A stretch of DNA of 40,444 nt from Heterostelium multicystogenum (Eukaryota > Evosea > Eumycetozoa > Acytosteliales > Acytosteliaceae), in contig RCNN01000220.1 in the NCBI GenBank assembly GCA_003667245.1, forward strand, positions 1 through 40,444, read 5' to 3'. Both the position numbers and the translations under genes were made by a program. Each line of letters opens with the position of its first letter. The first letter of the stretch is position 1. The notes beneath the pieces are model-generated. The model saw only the letters and a program-made list of their open reading frames with translations, made no database searches and was not told where the DNA came from. This document shows, one piece after another, positions 1-10,430 of this stretch.

Positions 1-1220
1 TTTGCAAAAAAAAAAACTTTAATTTATCAAGATATTTATTAGTTTAAAAAAAAGATGTTGAGATTGGGAGTGGGTAGTGACATCATCGAATTTTAATTTC
101 TGACAAATTTTCAAGGGGTTTGAAGTCATCAAATATATTTTAATGATATTTTTTACAATTACTTTTGATTGATTGATTGTCACACCAATGACAATCGTGC
201 CAGTGTGGTTGTGTGAGGCAAACATAAAGAATTTGTAAAAAAAAAAAAATTTAAAAATCATTTGATCTCTTTTGATTATTTCTAATTTACCTTTTTCTAG
301 CAGAAAAGAAAAAATCCAATTTTAACTGTTTAATTGTTCGTATTGATCTGGAATGATTAAACTACTAATAAATAAGAATTATAGTATACTTTTTTGTAGA
401 GTAAGGAAAACAAAGACAATTTAATTATTTTCTTTTTTTTTTAATATGATTACTATTAATGAATGAAATTCTTTAGAAAGTTTTGGATTGGATGATCAAA
501 CATCAATCCTTTTTTTTTTAAAAAATAAATAAGTGTGATTGATAATGATTAATCGATAGTTGTTTGATTGTTAATTTAGTCTGGTTAAAAGTAGAGTATT
601 TACAAAAAACCTAAAAACAAAATTAAGTTATTTTGTGTGTGAATCTGTATGGTGGCATCAGAAAAAGGAATTCAACGAAGAAGAAGATAATGAATGGATT
701 GATTACATAAAAATATTAGAGCATTTTTGAGATGGGGGTGATTGCCTAACGATCGAGAGACATTTTAGAAGCAAACTAACACTCACAATCCAATACAAAC
801 ATAAATAGCTGACACACTGATATGAATTGAATGATACACCACCCACTTCATAATGTATACCTTGCCGCCACATCACTGATGTTGTGATATCATGGTATTG
901 GTATGAGTATCGCACAATCACAAGATTGACCTGCACATGTCAACTTGTTTTTCAATCAAAACGACGTACATTGTTTTTCTTGGTGTTTGTTTACAGAACG
1001 CAAAAGTTTCACAACCATTCGATGAATTGGAACATGTTTGTTGTCGTTGAAAATATTTATTGTTATTGGCAGTTTGCAAAATGCGGAAATTCTAAAGACT
1101 ATGATGATTAACAAGAAGAATACAAGAAACAAAACAATAAATGGTTGAAATTAATTTAATTAACTAACTTTGTTATTGGATATTGGAGGGAGTTTACTGT
1201 TGGTGAGGTTATAACTCTGT
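1..1220. other. Intergenic, no gene recognised
   Basis: AT-rich sequence with long A and T runs and TGAT-rich simple sequence. The short open frames here (for example 703-936 and 884-1111) have no family resemblance and no amino-acid bias of the kind the real genes show. Nothing RNA-like stands out. It lies downstream of the minus-strand O-methyltransferase and should hold its 3' UTR near 1150-1220. Confidence 0.6.
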
Positions 1221-2846
1221 TTAGGCTTTGGTTATTAAGGTTATACCGTCGGCAACTGGAAGCATTACTGATGTGAACTCTTTGATCTTGGTAGATCTTC
1301 TTGTTGAATTGAAATGGCTTTAACTTGTGGAGATCCCAATTTCAGCTTCTATAAAAATATAAATAGTAGGAAATAGAAAATGATAGATAATTGATTGTTT
1401 AGTAAATAAAATAAGAGTCTATTGAAAATTGAAATGTAATTCCTTACCCAAGAGAACTTTTCCGTGCTGAAGTACATTGTCAAAGCAATGACACCAACCT
1501 TTCTAATTAATTGAAGACCGAGTTCATAATAGGTGTCGTAGCTCTCTTTGTCAGCATCAATAAACATGAAATCAAAAGTACCTGTCTGACCATCATCAAT
1601 GAGCTTTTGGAGTGTTTGGGCAGCTGGTTGGATGATAAGATCGATTTTTCTTGCTGACACAGCTTTTTCCCAAAATTTCTTTGCGTGTTGGTGTATATTC
1701 ATTTGATACATCACAGGCAGTTACCTTTCCCTAAATTAGTCATAGAAATTTATATTAATAACAAAATCAATGAGCAGCAGTTGACAGAATTAAAAAGATC
1801 TGATAACTATTAATGAAATCATTCACTGTAGTGGTCAAAAAGTTTTGATTAGGCAACAACAATCTGTGGGTGGTGTGAAAATGTCTGTATCTCCTTAAAT
1901 CGAGGTGAAAATGCTCTAAAATCATAAGAATTTTCACAAAGGGTGGAGCAAAATCCCCAGGGTACTTTAAAATGTTGTAGTTTAGCTGTGCAGTTTGGGA
2001 ATTTATCATGATTGTTTTGGAGTGATTATAATAGGGAGACAAGGTACAACATGTTGGTAGATGTTGAGTACAGAAGATAAATAGTTTCTTCTAATAGATA
2101 TTTAAAGATCTTTATATTATAATTTATCTTTGTTTAATTTCTCATTTAAAAAGTTACTCAAATAACCAAACAAAATATGCAATAAAAGTACACACTAATA
2201 AACAAAACATTACTTACGTCTTCGGGGAGAGCTAAGGCAACAGTGAGGGAACTCATTCCAGTGTAGACACTCAACATCAATTGTCTTCTTTGGCGTTGAG
2301 GATTCTAACGCAGGAATTGGAAGAATGGCTTTGATCATAGGTAGTTAACCTAAATGATATAATAAACTAATAAGTTGTTAAATATTATAAATAAGGTTTT
2401 ACTGATAACTAGTGTATTGATGTATAAAAAGAATTCATAGAAAATAGTCTTATGTTTCATTCTTTTTGCAATTATTTTGTTTATTTAAGATGTTTAAAAG
2501 ATATAGCAATGGTAGATGACAAGTGTAGTAGTTCCATTGATGAGGGTAGTGATGGTGAAGGTGATAGTGATTGTGGGTGGAAATAGAGGTGGTGATAATA
2601 CATATTACAGATCTTTTCAACATTGGAGTTGGTGACTAAGGGGTTTTGATAAGGAACAATCGAAAGGTGAATATCAAAAGAACAAACGATGTATTAGTAT
2701 CATAGATTAGACTGCTGGACAATGGCTTTGAAACTTACACTCGACTAATTTCCTTTTGGACAGGGTGAAGACGTGTTCCGTGTTTAACAACGTAGTCATA
2801 GAGTGGTTCAGTGATTTCAGTCCTTGGTGGAGTTTGGGTTTGTCAT
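1221..2846 (-). CDS. O-methyltransferase family 3 (caffeoyl-CoA/catechol OMT-like), frame-broken
   Basis: This is a SAM-dependent class I O-methyltransferase of the CCoAOMT/catechol-OMT family, acting on small hydroxylated aromatics. It is read in about four exons: roughly 2846-2730, 2340-2218, 1735-1446 and 1350-1221, with GT-AG introns (donor GTAAGT at 2217). Visible family landmarks are [13 protein letters not shown] near the N terminus, the SAM-binding stretch [23 protein letters not shown], the metal-site segment [32 protein letters not shown], and the C-terminal [13 protein letters not shown]. These lie in different frames: I count at least six single-base indels, for example an extra C after the start, a lost G before DNVLQHGKV and an extra A before MLPVADG. 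No substitution has destroyed a key residue. That favours sequence error over a pseudogene, although a recently dead copy cannot be excluded. Expected length is about 230 residues. Confidence 0.75.
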
Positions 2847-3494
2847 TTTCAAAAGATAAAGATAATAAATAATGATAAATGTGATTTAGATAATAACTAT
2901 GTTATTAATTAATTAGAAGTTTGTTAAAATATTTTTATATATGTTCTTCTTAATTCGATATTATATTTAATAGATGTCAGATTTTTGTGCTTATATAGAA
3001 AAAGGAAATTTGGGTTGCAAAACAAAATTTGTGAACACAAACATTCCATCATCAACCACAAAAACATTCCGTCGATTTCTATGTGTTATGTTCTGAAATC
3101 TCAGTGGGTATCAAACTCTGTGCCATACACCCAACTATCTATTGTTGAATTCATCAGAATGTATATTAAGAATATTCTTAAATTGAATTCACCACTGATT
3201 ACAATAATCCGGAATAGTACCTATTCTATATTAATTAAAATATCTACATATTTATTTATATATGTTGTATGTATGCATGATTCAAATTGATTAAATTAAA
3301 TTAAAAATAAATTATAAATTATTACAATCACCAGTAAAACAAATGAAATGATCTAATCTAATGAGGAATTAAATACATTATTTAATGAAATGATAATATG
3401 AATTAAGTTTATTTATTATTTTTACCAATAAATAAGTTTGAATTGGGTATTGTTTTATACATTATATTTTATATCTGGAGCTCTAATTGCCTAT
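2847..3494. other. Intergenic, no gene recognised
   Basis: This AT-rich spacer lies between the start of the O-methyltransferase and the stop of the cyclin-like gene, both on the minus strand. It should hold the promoter of the former and the 3' UTR of the latter. The open frame at 2985-3290 has no recognisable family and AT-driven composition. No other structure is seen. Confidence 0.5.
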
Positions 3495-5304
3495 CTAAAA
3501 GGAAACGATCTCTTTGATTTTTTTTCTTGGCTCTTCAATGATGTCGATATTATAATAGTCTTCATCTTCTACATTGCTTGTGTTATTGATGTTGTTATGA
3601 TGATTTGTGTTGTTAGAGTTGTAGGGTGGTTCTGTTAGTTTGGCAGCAGTGCTATTTAGGGTAGCTGCTGTGAATGGTTGAACAGAGCACTAATGTAGTT
3701 GTATTGTTGCTACTGTTGGTGTTTGTAATATCATCAATTTTTGTTTGGTTGAATGTTTTGGAATAGTGGTTTTTCGTTTGTTTGATTGGGTTGCAATCGA
3801 TTGCTTCGATATTTGTTGTGGAGTGTTTGGAGAGGATGGGAACAATCGAGATTGGTGAAAGTGAGGCAGACGAAGAGTGGTGTTGGTAGTTATGATGGTG
3901 TGGAAGATGGTTGTAGTGTTGGCCATTGCTAAATCTGTTGTTTGGGGTGGCCAAGCATGTAGACGACGACGAGGGTTGTTGTGCAATGGATGGCGAAGAC
4001 GAAGACGATCTGATATCTGGTGAAATTATAATACAGGTTGAGCCAGAAGATTGAGATAGGACTGGTGTGTTTGATGCTGATTGTGATGGTACTGATACTA
4101 TGAGGTTGTTTTCTGAAATTTGATTACTATTATTTATACAATTGGTGGTCGATGATGGTGAAGGTGAAATATTTATAGTTGGGATATTATTGATACTATG
4201 ATGATGATTAGGTTTTGGTCAATATTTTCATTTGAAGATTTTTGTGTGGATGATTTGTGGATGATATCGGTGAATAGTTTAATATCTTTTTCGTGAAGAT
4301 AGATTTGGTAGTCGATTGATTTCAAAAAGTTGATTTCTTGTTGATTGATATGTGCCAACGAGATTCCGAATATCTTGGACATATACTTGTTGACAACTCA
4401 TCTTTTCTTCAATCCACATCTTAATAGTAATCGTAATACTAAAATGATAATAAGAATGATACAATAGTAATAATAGATATTTAAAAGAGTAATATATAAT
4501 AAAAAAAAATACACCGTTAAAAAATAAAGAATAAAATATTAAATTTCCAAATAATAAAAGATATAAATAAAATATTCCTTTATGCATTTCCTGATGGACA
4601 CGAATCAAGAAATATAAAACTTATATCCTTTGTTTTCTTTGATTTGGATAAATTATTTAGCAATAGTTACCTTGTGATTAAAATATCTAAAATTGAAATG
4701 GAACGATTGGTGTTCTTTCTGACAAACAGGTCAGCATAATATATGCAGCCTACAAAGATGGAGTTGTAATCGTTGTTGTTGATATTATTGTTGACATTAA
4801 TAATATTGTTGTTGTAAATGTTTGATGGTTGTTGCTTGTGATAAATATGATTTGGATTGTTTATAAATTGTTGTTGGACAAGCTCGTTGTGTCTCTTGCA
4901 GTTTTGTATATAGAAGAATGGATAACGGTGGATATAGTATCCAGTAGACGGTTGATGTATCTCTCAATGTCAACAGTGGAGTTGTGAAAGGTGAAAGTAT
5001 TTTGTTATCAAAATTGGGTGGAAGTGGTGTTTGTTGTTGCTGATGAATAAATAAAGGTAATGATAGCGGTGATGGCATTGTTTATTAATATTTGGGATGG
5101 GTGTGAGCAAGGGAGGATTGGAGTTCTTGTAGACCCAGGTCAGGAAGAGGCGCGATGAGTAGTTTCTGATCATAAGAGCCTCTAGATCTTCGTGATACTT
5201 CTGGATCAAGATCTTCTTAGGGGATACCGACTTTGCTCTGGCCTCATAAGAACACTGCCACCCGATACATAATTTGTATTTGTAGAGGTAATAGTAGTAG
5301 CCAT
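3495..5304 (-). CDS. PHO80/PCL-like cyclin with Asn/Gln insertion and Ser-rich tail
   Basis: This is a cyclin-box protein, probably the regulatory partner of a CDK. The start is ATG at 5304 (MATTITSTNTNYVSGG). The cyclin fold runs from DIERYINRLLDTI through IYYADLFVRKNTNRSISILD and ITITIKMWIEEKMS to NKYMSKIFGISLAHINQQ, then INFLKSIDYQIYL, which is the typical PHO80-type pattern ending in helix 5. A Gln/Asn-rich insertion of about 45 residues (about 4775-4905) sits inside the first cyclin repeat. An intron of about 232 bp at 4439-4670 joins DILIT to SITITIK in frame. After the box comes a low-complexity tail (PDIRSSSSSPSIAQQ, then a His/Asn-rich stretch) ending in an acidic/basic segment EEPRKKIKEIVSF. 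Several single-base frame breaks occur (about 4395, 4170, 3680, 4940 and 5245). Which CDK it binds cannot be told. Confidence 0.65.
4439..4670 (-). other. Intron of the cyclin-like gene
   Basis: The donor is GTAACT at 4670 and the acceptor is TTTTAG ending at 4439. Splicing fuses ...DILIT to S-ITITIKMWIEEK in one frame across a conserved cyclin-box helix, which supports both the intron and the gene call. Confidence 0.6.
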
Positions 5305-8300
5305 AATGTTTTGAATATTATTATTATACTATAATATAATTATAATTATAATTGTAGTGTAGTTGCTTTAGTTTAACAATGATTGCAATACACCATTACA
5401 CTAGAGGTAGTTTAATTTAATATTAATATTATGGTAGTAGAAGCTAGTATTTCCAAAAGTTATTGATGTTAAAATGAGTGAATGAATTTGCGGTAACAAC
5501 AATGAAAGGTGATAGTTAGACGTATTTCAGTTTATTAAAATTTTAACAACCATGCAAAGAGAATTGATGGATATTGAATGATATGTAAGTAGGAGTGAAT
5601 GAAGTATATGCTTTATAAAGAATGAAATATGTTTTAAAGATGGTGATGATTATATTTAATGAGGTGGTACAGGTATTAAAGGATGAGTAGAGGTTAGTTT
5701 AAATATTTAGAGATGGATAGTTAGTTGAATAAAGGGATAGATATTGAAGTGTGGAGTTAAATAAAAGACTGGTTTTTAATTTTGGTATGAAATAAATATT
5801 TGTGGATGGACTGATGAATTGGAATGACGGAGTTGCAGTAGTTGCGGGTCAATGGTAATGATGATTTTATAATAAATAATATATAAATAAACGTTACTAA
5901 ATAAATATACTATTTTTTTAAAAGAATGGAGAAGTAGAAGTTGGGATAAGATGGCACAAAGACATAGATGTAGTTATTTCATATTTTAGTTTAGAATTAA
6001 GATTATTATGGTTATTATTGAGTTCTGCTGTTGTTGTTGCTAGAATGAACAAATGGATGAAAGGATGGATCAATTGTATAAATAGTATATGTAAATACAA
6101 AAGGACTTGTTTGTTGATTAGCTAATATTGGTGTTTTTGTTGTTGTTTGCAGTATTGCATAAGTGAAAGAGTGTTTTTTTTGTTTGTTGTGTTTTGTGTG
6201 GATGATTTCAGTGTTTGAGTTGAGTTTTATGGTTTGATTGTATTTTTAATGCAAATGAGCGACAGTTTTTGATTAATGAAAGGAATAATGATGGTTTGTT
6301 GTGTTGTTGGTGTCTGTGGGTGACTTTAATTTAACAATTTTCAATAACTCTAATTTGTTTTTTAAAAAAGGTCTGTCAAATGTCCAAAAGCTTGTGATAA
6401 CAAGTATAAAAAAAAACAGTGAACGAGTGGTTGGTAGATTAAAGTGTATGGAAATGATCGATGGTGATGATTGTTATGGCAATTATTGTTATTATTGAAA
6501 TACAGACAACACGATGCAACTAAAACTCTATGGATTGATTAATTAAGTAATTTTTGTAAATAATCCTGTTTTGTAAGGGAAGACAGGAGAAGGGCATGAG
6601 CGCAAGTCTGTAGTTGGACAAGATTTAGTGTGATGGGAAACAGTATCTGCCAGTGATGATGTTATACTTTATGATTATAAAACATACTATCAAATGATAT
6701 AGATCTGTGATGATAATGATTGTAGCAGCTACTGATGTTTGGCTGGACGAATTGGCAGAGTGTTGTGTGAATGATTATTGAAAAGAAGATAGGAGGAAGA
6801 GTAAATCACCATAAAAATAGATATTGTATAAAACAAGCAATATCAGTCAGGTAAGAGTAAAATGAATAGAATGAATGAATTTTATAATATTATTCAGCTA
6901 AATAATAAAGATGCAATAACAACAATAACAAGACAACAAAGAGCAGTGCGTACTGTCAATAGCTAATTAGATAGGCAAATATAATGAATGGGATAGGCAG
7001 GGATAGATAAGGGACAACACCTGCTGCTTCTGCTTTTGTGTGTTGTTTAACTAATGATTTGTGATTTGCATTATTATAAATGATAGCATAACTCCATACC
7101 TCTTATCTAATAGTTAATAAAAAAAAAAAAAAATAAACAACAATATATATATAGTTATTATTGTTATATTAATATTATTATTTTAATAATTTTTGGTTGG
7201 TTGGTAGTTGTTGTTGTTTTTGTTTGCTGCTTTGTCTGTCTATCTGTGTTGTGAGTGGATGAGTGAGTGAAATGAGGACTGACGGACTGTTGTAACATGT
7301 GATATTGAGATGATATCGATCCTACCTCCAACATCCTAAAAATACACCACTCCAACCACAACAATATCACCACTTTCACATCTTCACCTATCATCAATGT
7401 CATGGTCAACCTCGCCAATTCATTCACACACACCAGCAAACACAAAACAACACACCTTATCTTAATTTATATAAAACCCAAGAACAAGTGTGTTACCACC
7501 ACTAAAAACCAATTAAACAGTGTATCACTAGTTTTATGTGTTTGTTTTTTTAAAAAGATGTGAATTTTATATTTTGTATATCAATTGAAATGATGTATAA
7601 TAAAATCGTCGTTGTCGTCGTATAACATCACCCTACACACATACACTAAACACATATATATATATGGGAAGTGTGCATACAATAATATGATATTATTACT
7701 TGGGAAGTAAAAAATATCTGAAAGAAGTTGAATCGTTGGTATTGTTACAGATTAATGAATGTTGACTCCATTTGAAAAATGAATTTACTGTTTATCATCT
7801 GATTGGTGTGTATGGTGTGTTGGATGGATAATTTGGATATAAAATTGTTTAAGATGATTATTGGTTTTGTTTGTTTTTTGTTTTTTTTTTGTAATAATAA
7901 TAAATAAATAAACTATTCATTACTAAATGTTTACAAAGTATTTTTGACATACATATTTAATGCTAGATTATGAATAAAAGTAGAGGATGTTATCAAATCT
8001 TATCTATAATTTGATCTGATCATTTTAAATAGGAGTTTGCAAATTTTGCAGCACGACGATTTTTTTGTTTCCAAGGAAAATTAATTCTTAGGAGTTTAAC
8101 AAAACATTTTTCTTGAGAATGGGTTTGGACGAGCATGAAAGAAAAGGAAGGGTGACCGAAATAACGAAAAGCAGAGCTATTGGACACAAAGAGAAATAAC
8201 AGAATATTGATGATACACATATGGTAATATATTTCCCATACAACATTAACATATGGAGATATAAGTGATAGTTGTTTCGCTACTGAAGTGTTTGGTGTTT

Positions 8301-8380
8301 GATTTGAATGTGATTTTAAGACACAATAAATATTGAAAGATCACAATTGATAAAGGGACATCTTTCAGATCATATTTGAA
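5305..8380. other. Long non-coding tract upstream of the cyclin-like gene
   Basis: No confident gene. Minus-strand sequence from about 5400 to 7280 is CA-rich, like dictyostelid leaders, with TTGTTGTTG runs on the plus strand (for example 6010-6040 and 6130-6150). From about 7310 to 7510 the bias flips and the plus strand becomes CA/C-rich. A minus-strand frame of 66 codons at 8020-8220 is GC-richer than its surroundings. It has a hydrophobic start and a basic C-terminal half (FPWKQKNRRAAKF), but no family is recognised. Other open frames here are short and low-complexity. Confidence 0.4.
8020..8220 (-). CDS. Possible small protein, unrecognised (weak)
   Basis: This is a 66-codon frame with a hydrophobic N terminus (NILLFLFVSNSSAF) and a basic C terminus (RINFPWKQKNRRAAKF). 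Its base composition is visibly GC-richer than the surrounding intergenic DNA, which is the only argument for coding. There is no family match, no intron and no clear neighbour relation. It may be chance. Confidence 0.2.
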   Translation of the reverse strand: MCIINILLFLFVSNSSAFRYFGHPSFSFMLVQTHSQEKCFVKLLRINFPWKQKNRRAAKFANSYLK

Positions 8381-8397
8381 AATAAGTTGTTAATACT

Positions 8398-8608
8398 TTT
8401 TATCCACAGTAATATATATTTTAGAGATAAGTGGAATTGCATTAAATAAACTACAACCATCTTATCCAAATTACAACAACAACAAGGAATTAGAACAACA
8501 ACAAGAGGGTTACCTCATTTAACAGAAATTAGTTGTAAAAATTATATTTTACTTACATCTGTTTACAAAGAAGAATGGAAATATTTTAATAATAATTCTA
8601 CTTCCTAG
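8398..8608 (+). pseudogene. Coding-like fragment with Asn/Gln run, possible gene remnant
   Basis: Two overlapping plus-strand frames read like dictyostelid protein. The first contains LEISGIALNKLQPSYP followed by an NNN...EQQQEG run. After one frame change the second contains GLPHLTEISCKNYILL then TSVYKEEWKYFNN, ending in a stop at 8606-8608. The combination loosely recalls the N-terminal part of dictyostelid F-box/ankyrin-type proteins, but I cannot name a family. There is no clear start and no further downstream exon. Low confidence. Confidence 0.25.
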
Positions 8609-10430
8609 ATATCTAACTTGATTAATGTTCTAAACTATAACTTATTTAAGCAATTTGATATTAATATTTATAATTAATTTTTTAAATTCTCAAGATTGAA
8701 TGAATGTCTGATTGACTGACTGATTGGTTGATTGATTTAAAAAATGAATTTAATATGATTTTTTATGTTATAAAACAAATTTCTAATTTAATTTGACGGT
8801 AATGATGAATGAATAGAATAGAAAGGAAATGAAATGGAAGGGAAGGGAAGGAAATGAAAGGAAAAGAAAGAAAAAGAACTAAAATGAAGACAGATGTTTT
8901 TTAAATTGGATGTGTATGATCACTGCGCTAGGAGGAGAGACTTCTGGTTAAAGAAAGGAGTTACAGTGTAGTTGTTGTTGTTGGAAAACGTAATATGACA
9001 GATGTGATTAAAGTAGAAGATGCAAAAGTGTTTTGTTTTTGGTTTTAGTGTTAAATTTAAATATACTTGAAAAATGAATGAATGATCATCACAACAGAAA
9101 GGCTATGTGTGGTTACTATTACCCCTCACACCATTTAATATATAACAACACAAACTAATGTTATATGTTTCACAGAAATGGAAATGGGGGGTTTTTTTTG
9201 ATGATCTAAAAGTAAAAAAAGGTGCATCCAGAAGCCCTTAAATAAGCATCGAGATTGATCAGGCAACTTCTTTTGTTGACACAATATAGTATATTGGTTT
9301 CTGATAATAATATAGCTAACTTACAACAACAGCCTCTTTGTGATCAACATCAGTTGGTTCCATAAAAATAGTGATAGGGCATAGTAGAATGCAGATGATC
9401 ATCATTGTTGTTAAATTTGATGTATAATTAATCACGCCAGTGACTAGACTGAACAAATACAAATTGAATTTAAATAATTGATCTTATATTAATTAAAATA
9501 GTAAAACATGTTTAAAGTAATCCTTTGTTGTATAATAAGACTTGTGTTGTTGAAATTCACAATTAATGCTTTTGAGCTTTTAATCAAAAGAACAATGAAG
9601 GATTGTAACAAGCAAAGTATTTGTTCGGTATATGATGATAAAAGTAATCTCATTTTATAATTCTACAGTCATCCAACGATAGAGGTGGAAATTAGGTGTT
9701 TCAATCAATACTTTACCTAAATTTTATATATATCTATCTATATTTTAAACAAGTGTATTCTTAAAAGTTGTAAGTGGAGCTGATTGCTTGATGGATGTTA
9801 AGAACGGATAGATTGTGGGTGTTGGAAAAAATTGGAAATGAATGTAGAAGCAACAGGTCAACAATTATGTTTCTTTTTTAGTTGGGCTGGCACCCTATCA
9901 TCTGAGATTCACAATACTTTTCCAAAAAAGAAAACTATTTTTGATCAGCATTAAAAAATGCAACCAAAGAGGAATTAATTAATTTTTTCTGATTATAAAA
10001 AAAACGTGCATTTTTCATTTGCACATTAGGCAAAAACAACAACAAGGCAAAGACCATGGTTTGATTGAATTTTTGGTAAAATTATGATAATTTCAAAAAA
10101 ATTCCTAAATTTAAAATTCCCGAATTTAATTCTTTTAAATTAAATTATAATTCCAGGCAATCATTGTCCACTTCATGTTTGCCAGTGAATAATTCAACAT
10201 ACCTCTTTGGATGAGGTTGATCAATTTTCATGGGTACCCACAGATAAATTTTATCCAATATTTAAATTAATTTGAGTTTTATTTATTTATTTTTGAGTAG
10301 GAAATTATATATTGATTTATTGAGTTGCTAATACCAAGGAACATTGTTAAAAGAAATAATGGGAAAGAGGTTGTTCTAAGAGGTGGAGTTCCATTTCTTT
10401 GAAGAATTACAATAAATATTATTATTGTGT
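8609..10430. other. Non-coding tract with minor coding-like islands
   Basis: No confident gene. It contains a purine-rich run at about 8811-8880. A possible spliced minus-strand mini-ORF lies at about 9405-9231: ATG, hydrophobic MMIICILLCPITIF, donor GTAAGT near 9324. A GC-elevated minus-strand frame lies at 10145-10256 and includes KIYLWVPMKIDQPHPKRY. None can be tied to a family. The CPSF73 3' UTR should occupy the right edge below 10431. Confidence 0.4.
8811..8880 (+). repeat. Purine-rich GGAA/GAAA tract
   Basis: The run is almost purely A and G, with a core GGAAGGGAAGGGAAGGAAA and only a few T interruptions. It is simple sequence in a gene-free region, with possible but unproven non-B structure. 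Confidence 0.6.

Noticed and set aside
1767..2042. Minus-strand 91-codon frame
   Set aside because: It falls in the long intron of the O-methyltransferase between well-matched exons, with no recognisable content.
2985..3290. Plus-strand 101-codon frame
   Set aside because: No family, no splice support and AT-driven composition in an intergenic spacer.
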